Assembly: GCA_049324315.1 (NCBI GenBank)
Contig: JBMOKU010000057.1
Span: 1 to 64,000 of the forward strand
Direction of reading: 5' to 3'
Source of the DNA: JBMOKU01 sp049324315
GTDB lineage: Bacteria > Bacillota > Clostridia > Peptostreptococcales > Thermotaleaceae
DNA: 64,000 nt
In this document: piece by piece, positions 32,192 through 40,986 of the stretch
How the letters are laid out: each line of letters opens with the position of its first letter
Position numbering within the stretch: the first letter of the stretch is position 1
The notes under the pieces: model-generated
Told to the model about the DNA's origin: nothing
The model's database searches: none
What the model saw: only the letters and a program-made list of their open reading frames with translations
Position numbers and translations under genes: made by a program

Positions 32192-32282
32192 TAAACAAAT
32201 GATAATAGCTTGCAATTAAAAAAGATTTATGATAATATTTCAAACATGCTGAGAAATGAACATTATCAAAGGAGTGGTTAAT

Positions 32283-33248
32283 TTGAAAGCAAAAAAGATA
32301 CTAGTTATGGCAGCAGTTTTAGTTTTAGCATTTGTCTTTACGGCGTGTTCAACAGCTCCAAAAGCTGAGGATGTACAACAAACATCCAATACCGATGCTC
32401 CGGCAAGAATGATCGAACATGCCATGGGCACCACAGAGATCCAAGGTGAGCCACAGAGAATCGTTATATTAACCAATGAAGGAACAGAGGCACTACTTGA
32501 ACTTGGCGTCAAACCGGTAGGTGCAGCGCAATCATGGACAGGCAGCCCTTGGTATAAACACATAGAAAAAGATATGGAAGGCGTCCAAAACCTAGGAGAA
32601 GAGAGTCAAGTCAATATCGAAGCAATAGCTGCATTAGATCCGGATTTGATTATAGGAAACAAGATGAGGCATGAAAAGATTTATGATCAGCTTTCAAAGA
32701 TTGCACCAACCGTTTATTCAGACACCTTGAGGGGTGAATGGAAGGCTAATTTTGAATTTTATGCCAAAGTATTAAATAAAGAAGAAGAAGGAAAAGCGAT
32801 CATCAAGAAATTCGATGACCGTGTAGCAAGCATAGCAGCGTTGGCAGGAGATAAGTTAAATACAGAGGTATCCATCATAAGATTTATGCCTGGTAAAACA
32901 AGAATTTATTTGGGAGATACCTTCTCAGGAACCATATTAAAGCAAATCGGTTTTGCCAGACCGGAAAATCAAAGAAGCGATGAATTTACCATTGAAATCG
33001 GTAAAGAAAGATTAAAAGAGGCAGATGGGCAGATCATGTTCTACTTTACATATGAAAAGGGCGACGGTGAAGGTTCTGCCAGAGAAAAAGAGTGGATAGA
33101 AGATCCTATGTTTAGTACTTTAGACGTTGTCAAGAATAACAAGGTTTACAAGGTTGATGATGCCATCTGGAATACAGCCGGAGGCGTTAGAGCAGCAAAT
33201 CTAATGCTGGATGACATCGAAAACTTTATAAAGACGGATAAATTCTAA
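32283..33248 (+). CDS. iron-siderophore substrate-binding lipoprotein
   Basis: 321 residues from a TTG start with AAAGGAG upstream; an ATG at 32256 has no ribosome-binding site. Signal peptide and lipobox FVFTAC predict a membrane-anchored lipoprotein. The body is a class III (helical-backbone) periplasmic-binding fold: RIVILTNEGTEALLELGVKPVG, IAALDPDLIIGN and a C-terminal VYKVDDAIWNTAGG. It delivers ferric chelates to the divergent permeases. Confidence 0.95.
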   Translation: MKAKKILVMAAVLVLAFVFTACSTAPKAEDVQQTSNTDAPARMIEHAMGTTEIQGEPQRIVILTNEGTEALLELGVKPVGAAQSWTGSPWYKHIEKDMEGVQNLGEESQVNIEAIAALDPDLIIGNKMRHEKIYDQLSKIAPTVYSDTLRGEWKANFEFYAKVLNKEEEGKAIIKKFDDRVASIAALAGDKLNTEVSIIRFMPGKTRIYLGDTFSGTILKQIGFARPENQRSDEFTIEIGKERLKEADGQIMFYFTYEKGDGEGSAREKEWIEDPMFSTLDVVKNNKVYKVDDAIWNTAGGVRAANLMLDDIENFIKTDKF

Positions 33249-33257
33249 CAAGAAGCC

Positions 33258-33304
33258 ACAAGGACCGACTCATAGCTTGTATCAAGCAATGGGTCGGTCT
33301 TTGT
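33258..33304 (+). terminator. terminator after the binding-protein gene
   Basis: ACAAGGACCGACTCAT pairs with ATGGGTCGGTCTTTGT around a 15-base loop, with T-rich sequence after. Confidence 0.75.
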
Positions 33305-33349
33305 TATATTTATTAACGTTCATAATTTCCTATGTGTTATAAAAAAATA

Positions 33350-33401
33350 TTGTATTGCCAAAATATAGATGATATAATCTATAATGTAATGAGACTCATT
33401 A
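33350..33401 (+). promoter_or_regulatory. promoter and operator of the DtxR-family gene
   Basis: TTGTAT (33350-33355), 17 bases, TATAAT (33373-33378). Then TAATGAGACTCATTA (33387-33401), a perfect 15-base palindrome at the expected transcription start, resembling Fur/DtxR-type metal-regulator sites. Confidence 0.65.
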
Positions 33402-33487
33402 TCGATTGTTAAATTTTATCAATAAGCGTTGATAGGTGTCTAACAAAGTATTTATGATATAAAGTGACAGTTAAACGGAGTGATAAA

Positions 33488-33874
33488 ATGAGTAACAGTG
33501 AATCAATGGAAATGTATTTAGAAACAATTCATATATTAGAGAAAAGTCATGGGCATGCTCATTGTGTAGAGGTGGCAAAACGTCTAGGGGTATCAAAGCC
33601 AAGTGTATCAAAAGCAATGATTTATCTTAAAGACAAGGGCTTGGTGAATAAAGAAACCTATGGAACCATCACATTAACACAAAAAGGTAAAGAGCTCTCA
33701 CAGCAAATATATACCAACCATAAATTAATATCACTATTTCTCGAACATTCTCTTAAGTTGACAGCGGAGGAAGCAGATGAAAATGCATGTAGAATGGAGC
33801 ATGTGCTAAGTGATAGTATGTTAGAAGCTATTGAAGCATATTTACGTAAAAACAATATAAATACTGATAAGTAA
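33488..33874 (+). CDS. DtxR/MntR-family metal-dependent repressor
   Basis: 128 residues from the ATG at 33488 (CGGAG upstream). Helix-turn-helix HCVEVAKRLGVSKPSVSKAMIYLKDKGLV and a wing YGTITLT, followed by a dimerisation domain with acidic and His residues (LEHSL, ENACRMEHVLSD) that form metal sites in the family. It lacks the C-terminal SH3-like domain, so it is a short MntR-type member; the next gene encodes a free FeoA/SH3-like domain. It probably controls the feo genes that follow through the GTTAAC-type repeats. Confidence 0.9.
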   Translation: MSNSESMEMYLETIHILEKSHGHAHCVEVAKRLGVSKPSVSKAMIYLKDKGLVNKETYGTITLTQKGKELSQQIYTNHKLISLFLEHSLKLTAEEADENACRMEHVLSDSMLEAIEAYLRKNNINTDK

Positions 33875-33896
33875 TACAAACTTGGGAGGGGTATAT

Positions 33897-34181
33897 ATGG
33901 ATCATATCATAGGCAATGAATCTATGACTAGAACTTTAAACAAAACAAAAGGATTGGGTGGTCAAGTGACTAATCTAGCGCGGGCAAGGGTTAATACAGA
34001 ATATATTATAAAAGATATTGATACGAATGATGAAGAGCTTAAGAACTTTTTATTTACATTAGGCTGTTACGAAGGAGAATCTGTAACTGTGATATCTGTA
34101 CTTGCTGAGAATTATGTCATTACTGTAAAGGATGCAAGGTATAGTATTGACAAAGATTTGGCTGAAGCCATTATCATATAG
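33897..34181 (+). CDS. feoA: FeoA-domain protein of the second feo locus
   Basis: 94 residues from the ATG at 33897 (GGGAGGGG upstream). An N-terminal extension of about 20 residues precedes a FeoA/SH3-like core (LARARVNTEYIIKDIDTN, LFTLGCYEGESVTVISVLAENYVITVKDARYSID). It lies between the DtxR gene and feoB and is likely co-transcribed with the regulator. Confidence 0.88.
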   Translation: MDHIIGNESMTRTLNKTKGLGGQVTNLARARVNTEYIIKDIDTNDEELKNFLFTLGCYEGESVTVISVLAENYVITVKDARYSIDKDLAEAIII

Positions 34182-34197
34182 CTTTTTATTGGGCAAA

Positions 34198-34277
34198 AAG
34201 TTAACGGAGGTTAACTTATACATAAATTTTATAAATAACATCGGACTTTTGCTGGCAAAAAGTTAGTTGAGACTAAC
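34198..34277 (+). promoter_or_regulatory. two DtxR-like operators upstream of the second feoB
   Basis: Site 1, 34198-34217: AAGTTAAC-GGAG-GTTAACTT, perfect 8-4-8 inverted repeat. Site 2, 34262-34277: GTTAGT-TGAG-ACTAAC, 6-4-6. Both are preceded by the same block GGCAAAAAGTTA, giving a direct repeat with about 62-base period. The half sites resemble known DtxR/MntR-family sites (GTTAAC, TTAGGTTA type). Confidence 0.65.
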
Positions 34278-34306
34278 AATATTAATAAATATGGGGGGAA
34301 AAGTAA

Positions 34307-36325
34307 ATGAGTAATGAGGTAAGTATGAAAGTAGCACTTACTGGAAATCCCAATAGTGGTAAAACAACGTTATTCAATGCAATAACAGGGAAAATTGAAC
34401 ATGTGGGTAACTGGGCAGGTGTAACGATTGAGAAAAAAGAAGGTGAAATTAAGAAAAGTCTTAATAAGACAGATGTAGAGATTACAGCTGTAGACCTTCC
34501 AGGAGCATATTCAATGTCGCCTTTCACGTCTGAGGAAAGTATTACAAGTGGTTTCGTTAAAAATGAAAATTCCGATGTTATTATTAATATCGTTGATGCC
34601 ACTAACTTAAGTAGAAGCTTATTTTTCACAACGCAGCTTCTTGAGTTAGGGATACCAGTTGTTGTTGCCTTAAACAAAAGTGATTTGAATCAGAAGAAAA
34701 AGACAACGATAGATGTGGATGGGTTATCTAAACTGTTGGGTTGTCCTGTTGTTAAAACAGTGTCAACAAAAGGGAGTGACAATGGTTTAGATAAACTTAT
34801 CTCTACAGCAGTAGAAGTAAGGGGTAAAACGCAAACTGCACCATTTGATAGTAAAGGTGTAAATATGACGGATAGGAACTCAGTTGAAGCTTCTGACAAA
34901 AAACGATATGAGTTTGTCAAAGAAATTGTTGCAAAGGTAGAGGATAGACAAATAAGTAGTAATAGTCAAACTAAGCAGGATGCTGCCGATAGAATTTTAG
35001 CTCATAAATGGCTTGGTATTCCTATCTTTGCAGTGGTAATGTGGGCTGTTTTCTCAATATCACAAACCCATTTAGGACCACTTTTAGCAGATACATTTGT
35101 TGGCTGGATTGATTCATTCTATGTTTGGGTTGAAGGATTACTTGGCGAAGGAACATCACCTGTACTTTCTTCAATTTTATTGGATGGTATTATTGGTGGA
35201 GTTGGAGCCGTTGTTGGTTTCCTACCACTTATCATGGTATTATTTTTCTTATTGGCATTACTTGAAGATTGTGGTTATATGGCTCGTGTTGCTGTTGTTA
35301 TGGATCGTTTCTTCAAGCGAGTGGGTTTATCAGGTAAATCAATTATTCCTATGGTTATTGGTACAGGATGCGCTATTCCAGGTGTTATGGCAACGAGAAC
35401 AATTAAAAACGAAAGGCAAAGAAGAACAACTGCAATGTTAACACCTTTTATGCCATGTGGAGCTAAGCTACCTGTTATCGCATTATTTGCCGGTGTGTTC
35501 TTTGATGATGCAGCATGGGTAGGAACTACCATGTACTTCGTAGGCATTGGAATTATCATTTTGGGAGCCCTACTAGTAGTAAGAATAACTGGTGAGAAAG
35601 ATACAAGATCATTCTTCATTATGGAATTGCCGGAATATAGATTCCCAAGTATCAAAAGAGCAACTATATCTATGCTTTCAAGAGGTAAAGCTTTTATTAT
35701 TAAGGCCAGTACGATCATACTTCTTTGTAATGCAGCAGTACAAATCATGCAAACATTCAACTGGCAATTCCAAGTTGTTGCTGAAGGAGCAGAAAATACA
35801 AGTATTTTAGCAAGTATCGCATCACCATTTGCTATTTTACTAGTACCTTTAGGATTTGGTGTATGGCAATTAGCAGCAGCAGCAATTACAGGTTTCATAG
35901 CAAAAGAGAATGTAGTTGGAACATTAGCTGTAGTATACGGTATTACAAACTTTATTGATACAGAGGAATTAGCTCTTGTTTCAGGTAGCTCAGATGTTGC
36001 TCAAATAATGGGCTTAACATCGGTGGCGGCATTAGCATACTTAATGTTCAATTTGTTTACACCGCCTTGTTTTGCTGCTATCGGTGCCATGAACTCTGAG
36101 ATGGAGAATAAGAAGTGGCTATGGAGTGCTATTGTGTTCCAATTTGGTATGGGCTATACTGTGGCATTTATTACTTATCAAGTAGGAACGTTGATAACAA
36201 CGGGTGCTTTAGGTAGTGGTTTTATACCAGGCTTAATTGTTGTGGCAGCATTGATTGGTTATGTTGTATATCTCGTGAGAAAAGGTGATGAAATAGCACA
36301 AAGAAAGCTAGCTTTAAGTGCTTAG
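34307..36325 (+). CDS. feoB: FeoB ferrous iron transporter (DtxR-linked copy)
   Basis: 672 residues, GGGGGG-type site. G1 GNPNSGKTT, G3 DLPGAYSM, G4 NKSD; the membrane domain has the Gate motif GYMARVAVVMDRFFKRVGLSGKSIIPMVIGTGCAIPGV and AKENVVGTLAVVYG. It is clearly diverged from the copy at 24555. Codon use is more AT-ending than in the first locus, hinting at separate acquisition. The metal may be Fe(II) or Mn(II); the linked DtxR/MntR-type regulator leaves this open. Confidence 0.96.
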   Translation: MSNEVSMKVALTGNPNSGKTTLFNAITGKIEHVGNWAGVTIEKKEGEIKKSLNKTDVEITAVDLPGAYSMSPFTSEESITSGFVKNENSDVIINIVDATNLSRSLFFTTQLLELGIPVVVALNKSDLNQKKKTTIDVDGLSKLLGCPVVKTVSTKGSDNGLDKLISTAVEVRGKTQTAPFDSKGVNMTDRNSVEASDKKRYEFVKEIVAKVEDRQISSNSQTKQDAADRILAHKWLGIPIFAVVMWAVFSISQTHLGPLLADTFVGWIDSFYVWVEGLLGEGTSPVLSSILLDGIIGGVGAVVGFLPLIMVLFFLLALLEDCGYMARVAVVMDRFFKRVGLSGKSIIPMVIGTGCAIPGVMATRTIKNERQRRTTAMLTPFMPCGAKLPVIALFAGVFFDDAAWVGTTMYFVGIGIIILGALLVVRITGEKDTRSFFIMELPEYRFPSIKRATISMLSRGKAFIIKASTIILLCNAAVQIMQTFNWQFQVVAEGAENTSILASIASPFAILLVPLGFGVWQLAAAAITGFIAKENVVGTLAVVYGITNFIDTEELALVSGSSDVAQIMGLTSVAALAYLMFNLFTPPCFAAIGAMNSEMENKKWLWSAIVFQFGMGYTVAFITYQVGTLITTGALGSGFIPGLIVVAALIGYVVYLVRKGDEIAQRKLALSA

Positions 36326-36334
36326 GAGGGAATT

Positions 36335-36487
36335 ATGTCAAATATAATTATAACTTTAGTTATATTAGGGATAATAACCGCTGCAATTGCAAAGATCATT
36401 ATCGAAAAGAAAAAAGGAGCCAAATGTATTGGCTGTCCGTCTGGTGGAACAAGTAAACGTAATTGTGGTTGTAACACTCCCAAGTAG
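36335..36487 (+). CDS. FeoB-associated Cys-rich membrane protein (second locus)
   Basis: 50 residues with AGGAGGG seven bases before the ATG, nine bases after feoB. One membrane helix (IIITLVILGIITAAIAKIII), a basic stretch, then CIGCPSGG...NCGCN. Same layout as the protein at 26579 with weak sequence similarity, confirming that each feoB has its own small Cys-rich partner. Short enough to be missed by length-limited gene calling. Confidence 0.85.
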   Translation: MSNIIITLVILGIITAAIAKIIIEKKKGAKCIGCPSGGTSKRNCGCNTPK

Positions 36488-36531
36488 CATAACAATTGAA
36501 AATAATAACTGAAAAATCCAAGTAATCTTTG

Positions 36532-36600
36532 ATATGCTCCCCTTGTGATAGGCAGTTTAAATAATAAAAACTGTTTACTACAAGGAGGGGCATATTTTTA
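36532..36600 (+). terminator. long hairpin after the second feo operon, possibly an insertion-element end
   Basis: Outer arms ATATGCTCCCCTTGT (36532) and ACAAGGAGGGGCATAT (36580), inner arms CAGTTT and AAACTG, then TTTTTA. It works as a terminator shape, but the length and the following gene fragment also suit the scar of an insertion element. Confidence 0.5.
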
Positions 36601-36881
36601 TGGGACGAAACAATCTCATTCTACATGGATCACTTTGGACAAACAAGGGGACAGGCAACGTGTTTGACATTTTCATCTTTACTACCCATGATATAGATGA
36701 AGCATTGTATTTGGCAGATGTAATCCACATATTCCAAGGGCCTCCGCTGACATGGAAAAAGGATATCCACATAGAGATTCCTACATTTGAGAGAAAAAAT
36801 CATAAGGATGAAATGGATCGGTACAGAGAAATAATTTTAGATGACCCGTTGAAAAAAGTGTCGGTACAGAGAAGTGTTTGA
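36600..36881 (+). pseudogene. C-terminal fragment of a nitrate/sulfonate-type ABC ATPase
   Basis: From about residue 25 the frame reads FTTHDIDEALYLADVIHIF and ends DEMDRYREIILDDPLKK, the H-loop and C-terminus of SsuB/TauB/NrtD-type ATPases. Walker A, signature and Walker B are missing, and the first 25 residues do not match the family. No permease or binding-protein gene is next to it. It is a non-functional remnant, probably left by a deletion or insertion event at the hairpin just upstream. Confidence 0.7.
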
Positions 36882-36915
36882 AGCAGTTGATAAAAAAGAT
36901 ATTTGGGAGGATAAT

Positions 36916-37275
36916 ATGCCGATAAATACAGCAAAGAATCACTATCTTGGTAGAGACGGATATAAACGAATGAACTGTGCACAGGCAATTATATACGCAT
37001 TTAAAGATAAGTTTGATATAGACGAAAGTATGGTTGAAAGGTTTAAACCGTATGGTGGCGGCAATGCACCGGAGGGTGCGTGTGGTGCCTATTATGCTGC
37101 CAAGCATATTCTGGAAAAGAATATTGATGCCGGTAAGACCAGTGAGTTGGAAAAGTACTTTTTAGAGAAGGCAGGAGCTGTAAATTGTCGTGAGATTCGA
37201 GGGGCGAAAAAGCTGTCTTGTCTTGGATGTGTTGAAAAATGCTCAGAATATTTAGTTAATCTTCATGAACGTTAA
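36916..37275 (+). CDS. C_GCAxxG_C_C-family redox protein
   Basis: 119 residues from the ATG at 36916 (GGGAGG upstream). The conserved Cys pattern is visible: MNCAQAI near the N-terminus, EGACGAYYAAKHIL, VNCREIRG, and SCLGCVEKCSEYL at the end. The family is common in anaerobes and thought to be redox-active or metal-binding, but has no proven function. It stands alone between a gene remnant and the YibE/F gene. Confidence 0.82.
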   Translation: MPINTAKNHYLGRDGYKRMNCAQAIIYAFKDKFDIDESMVERFKPYGGGNAPEGACGAYYAAKHILEKNIDAGKTSELEKYFLEKAGAVNCREIRGAKKLSCLGCVEKCSEYLVNLHER

Positions 37276-37415
37276 ATAGTGTTTGAGATACTACTTTAAT
37301 AAAAATAAAAACTAGAGCGACGATATCTTTGTATACAAATTTCCCAGCTATAATCATAGAAAACATGCCCACAGCATATGTATTAGTTAACAAGACAAGC
37401 TGTTGGGAGGTATAT

Positions 37416-38486
37416 ATGAGAAGAATATGGTTGATAGGGGTTGCTGTTTTCATTTTTATTGTACTTTCTTCCAGTTCTGGTTACGGAGAAGAAAGTACGC
37501 AATATGAACGGTATACGGCAGTTATCACACAAATTAGGGAAGAAACAGAAAATGGCGGTATTATCGATATAATCCAAGCTAGATTTACAGACGGACCTTA
37601 TGAGAATAAAGAAATCAGATTTGAACACATGCCTATAAAGGGAACTCGATCAGATATCCAGTTGAAAAAAGGAATGTCTATTATTATCAGCCTGCAAATA
37701 GCAGATGGAAAAATACAACGGGCTAGCTTGCTTGATGTAGAACGTAGAGATACAATGAAAGTACTAGCTCTTGCTTTTTTAACCCTATTAGTTGTTTTTG
37801 GAGGATTTAAAGGAATCCGGGCAGCTTTCTCATTAATATTGACTTTCTTATTAATTGTGTTTGTTTTAGTACCTTTAATATTAAATAAATTCAATCCTAT
37901 ATTTGCTGCGATTATTACTTCTTCTATTGCTATACTAATAAATTTTCTAATAATAAGCGGTTTTAGTAGGAAAAGTCTTTGTGCTATCATAAGTACAATT
38001 GGCGGAACAATCATAGCAGGTTTAAGTGCTTTCTATTTTGGTAATCTAATGGCCTTAACAGGTCTTTCTGATGAAACTGTACAAACTCTGGTAGCCTATA
38101 CGGATATACCTATAGATTATCGAGGACTGTTATTCAGTGGGATTATTATAGGAGCCATTGGTGCCGTCATGGATGTCAGTATGTCAATAACCTCCTTTAT
38201 TTTTGAAATAAAAGAGCAGTATCCAAGAACATCGCCAGCGTCACTTTTTAGCTCAGGACTCAATGTAGGGAAGGATATGATGTCCACTATGGCAAATACT
38301 TTAATCCTGGCATATGCTGGTGCTTCGCTGCCTTTGTTCCTGTTTTTCTCAACGATGGATGTTTCTTTTATGGAAGCAATCAATATGGAATTTATATCGG
38401 AAGAAATTCTGAGGTCACTATGTGGGACCATAGGTCTTATTATGGCAATTCCCATTAGCTCCTTTATGGCTTCTATAAGAGCATAA
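37416..38486 (+). CDS. YibE/F-family membrane protein (first copy)
   Basis: 356 residues from the ATG at 37416 (GGGAGG upstream). An N-terminal signal-like helix and an extracytoplasmic beta-rich domain (about 30-120) are followed by seven or more membrane helices with YibE/F landmarks such as IDYRGLLFSGIIIGAIGAVMDVSMSI and GLNVGKDMMSTMANTLILAYAGASLP. Function of the family is not established; transport is suspected. A paralog lies at 45720. Confidence 0.88.
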   Translation: MRRIWLIGVAVFIFIVLSSSSGYGEESTQYERYTAVITQIREETENGGIIDIIQARFTDGPYENKEIRFEHMPIKGTRSDIQLKKGMSIIISLQIADGKIQRASLLDVERRDTMKVLALAFLTLLVVFGGFKGIRAAFSLILTFLLIVFVLVPLILNKFNPIFAAIITSSIAILINFLIISGFSRKSLCAIISTIGGTIIAGLSAFYFGNLMALTGLSDETVQTLVAYTDIPIDYRGLLFSGIIIGAIGAVMDVSMSITSFIFEIKEQYPRTSPASLFSSGLNVGKDMMSTMANTLILAYAGASLPLFLFFSTMDVSFMEAINMEFISEEILRSLCGTIGLIMAIPISSFMASIRA

Positions 38487-38710
38487 TTCTAATAATAATA
38501 TATAAAAAGAGGTTCTGATAGCAGATATGAGGATAGAATCTAATTATGCTATACTCATTTATTATGGCTTTGAGAAAACTTTATAAAATTTTATAAAAGG
38601 CTTTAAAGAAACTTTAAAATTATCAATTATACTGACTTCATCGATTCAATATATAAGACTAAACATATTGACAATATCGGAGGATTTAATAATTGATGGG
38701 AGGCATGAAA

Positions 38711-39271
38711 ATGAATAACAATGTTTGTCCATGGTGGCTAGGTTATATGCTGCTGAATCCCTTAAGGCGGATTATTCATAATCCTGATAAAATATTAGAC
38801 GAGTATGTGTCACAGAATATGAAGATCTTGGATATCGGATGTGCAATGGGTTTTTTCAGTTTACCCATGGCAAGGCTTGTAGGCGATCAAGGTAAAGTGA
38901 TCTGTATTGATTTACAGGATAAAATGATTGAGGCATTGGTAAAAAGGGCAAAGAAGTCAGGCTTATACCATAGGATGGAAGCACGCACATGCAGTTACGA
39001 TTCACTTGGGATAGATGATATAAAGGAAGAAGTGAATTTTGCACTGGCCTTTGCCGTTGTTCATGAGGTTAGGGATAAAGAGCGATTTCTCACAGAAATT
39101 TTTCGTGCATTGAAGCCTGGTGGCAAGCTGATGATTGCAGAGCCAAAGGGACATGTGGCTGAAAAAGATTTCCGTGATACGGTGGTATTGGCACAAAGAG
39201 CAGGCTTTGGTGTTGTTAAATGGCCTGATGATATAGGAAGAAGTCATTCTGTAATTTTAATAAAACAGTAG
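38711..39271 (+). CDS. class I SAM-dependent methyltransferase
   Basis: 186 residues from the ATG at 38711, chosen because GGGAGG lies seven bases upstream; ATGs at 38696 and 38705 are alternatives. Motif I ILDIGCAMGFFSLPMA, acidic loop ICIDLQD, and FRALKPGGKLMIAEPKG are typical of UbiE-like methyltransferases. CPWW and a basic N-terminus are unusual additions. The substrate is unknown. The roughly 220 bases upstream are AT-rich with no recognisable regulator site. Confidence 0.85.
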   Translation: MNNNVCPWWLGYMLLNPLRRIIHNPDKILDEYVSQNMKILDIGCAMGFFSLPMARLVGDQGKVICIDLQDKMIEALVKRAKKSGLYHRMEARTCSYDSLGIDDIKEEVNFALAFAVVHEVRDKERFLTEIFRALKPGGKLMIAEPKGHVAEKDFRDTVVLAQRAGFGVVKWPDDIGRSHSVILIKQ

Positions 39272-39494
39272 GTTGCTATTTAACGAGTAAAAGAATATGT
39301 CATTATGAAAAAATAGTATGAGGATTGCAGTCAAAGATCTTTGTGGAAGGTGTATTGTTTTCTACAAGGGTTTTTTTGCGTCAAAATAGTAGGTTAGAAA
39401 AAGATATTTTTTTATGGTGTTCATAATAACAATATAAGCAGGAATGATAACAGGCTGCGAAGAATACATACGTGAGAAAAAAGGGGGAGAGAAA

Positions 39495-39866
39495 ATGAAA
39501 ATAGGGATTATTGGGCTAGGTCAAGTGGTCTTGGAGCTTATGGGAAGAGATTGTACGGCCATGGGAATCATGAACCGTGATAGCGGAAGTAATGAAGAAA
39601 CCATAGAGTTCTTTAATCCGGGGAATAAATGGATCATAAAGGATATGGTACACACAGTCCACCTTCATAAAGGGGAGGAAAAGCATATCAAATTTCCAGA
39701 TTGGGATTCGATTCTTTACCGTCGGGGTTTCTATCAGATTATTGACCATTTTTTAGATTGTGTAAAAATCAATACCATACCTAGCCCTTCAGCACGAGAT
39801 TCTCTGATAACCCACAAGATTTGTGAAGAGATTGTAGAAAACCTAGAGGAAAATATTAATTACTAA
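39495..39866 (+). pseudogene. internally deleted Gfo/Idh/MocA-family oxidoreductase remnant
   Basis: The start MKIGIIGLG is a Rossmann beginning but lacks the full GxGxxG-helix-acidic unit; the sequence then moves straight to what looks like the C-terminal part of a Gfo/Idh/MocA protein (FYQIIDHFLDCVKINTIPSPSARDSLITHKICEEIVENL). At 123 residues it is about a third of the family length (about 330). The frame is open, so a short protein could be made, but the cofactor site is gone. Confidence 0.6.
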
Positions 39867-39909
39867 ATTTTACGTACGGGCAGCTATAAAATATAATGAG
39901 GTGATAACC

Positions 39910-40947
39910 ATGAGAATCGCATTAGTCGGATTTGGGGGCGTAGGTAAGGCCTTTCTACGACTGCTTGCAGACAAAAGAGAGGAATTGTTAAAGGAAGGAC
40001 TGGACATTCAGGTCAACTATGTCATCAATTCAATAGGTGGCGTGTATCAGCCCAAAGGGATTTCTATAGATGACTTCTATAGATTTTTAGAGACGGAAAA
40101 GGATTTAACCAAGTACCCTCATGGAGGAAGCAAGGAGATTTCCTTTAAAAAGGTTATTGAAAATATGGATGTGGATATGGTCGTTGAGATGACTCCGACC
40201 AACAAGGTTACTGGGGAACCGGGGCTAACCCATATACGTAAATCGCTGGAAAACGGGATTCACGTGGTGACGGCAAATAAAGGACCTATCCTCTTAAAGC
40301 ATAAGGAGCTAAATGAACTTGCTGTACAAAATAAGGTGCAGCTTGGGGTGGGCTGTACAACAGGGGGGGCACTGCCTTCAGTAAATGGAGGCCTCCTGGA
40401 TATGGCCGGGACCAATGTGTATTCTATAGAAGGTATCTTGAACGGAACTACGAACTTTATCCTAAAGGAAATGGAAGAAAAGGAAATTTCCTATCAGCAG
40501 GCGCTGCAGCATGCACAGGAGATGGGGATTGCAGAAACAAACCCTGCCATGGACGTGGAAGGCTGGGATACGGCAATCAAGCTGCTGATCCTTACCAATG
40601 TGTTGATGAAAGAGGAGAAGACCTTAGAAGATATTTCTGTGGATGGTATCTCCCACCTAACCATAGAAGATATTCGTAAAGCGAAAAAGGACGGAAAAAG
40701 GTACAAGCTTATCGGTAGATCTTTAAAGAAAGAGGGGCAGCTGGAGATAACCGTTCAATGTGAATTGGTATCCCAAGATCATATGCTCTATGGCATTAGC
40801 GGGGAGAATAAAGCGGTAAGATATTGCTCTGATACCTTAGGGGACTTAACATTATCGGGCGGGGCATCAGGCCTTATTCCAACTGCAGCGTCCCTTTTAA
40901 GAGATATTGTCAACATTCATAGGGGTGTAAAATTTTCGCGCATGTAA
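39910..40947 (+). CDS. hom: homoserine dehydrogenase without ACT domain
   Basis: 345 residues from the ATG at 39910. N-terminal NAD(P) motif GFGGVGKAFL, then TANKGP and the family signature GILNGTTNFILKEME, ending in the catalytic domain with AMDVEGWDTAIKLLIL. It converts aspartate semialdehyde to homoserine for Thr/Met synthesis. Most bacterial enzymes are about 430 residues with a C-terminal ACT domain for threonine feedback; this one lacks it, so allosteric control is probably absent. Confidence 0.92.
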   Translation: MRIALVGFGGVGKAFLRLLADKREELLKEGLDIQVNYVINSIGGVYQPKGISIDDFYRFLETEKDLTKYPHGGSKEISFKKVIENMDVDMVVEMTPTNKVTGEPGLTHIRKSLENGIHVVTANKGPILLKHKELNELAVQNKVQLGVGCTTGGALPSVNGGLLDMAGTNVYSIEGILNGTTNFILKEMEEKEISYQQALQHAQEMGIAETNPAMDVEGWDTAIKLLILTNVLMKEEKTLEDISVDGISHLTIEDIRKAKKDGKRYKLIGRSLKKEGQLEITVQCELVSQDHMLYGISGENKAVRYCSDTLGDLTLSGGASGLIPTAASLLRDIVNIHRGVKFSRM

Positions 40948-40986
40948 AATATTGTGTTTGCATAGCAAATGGGAGAGATCTATGAT

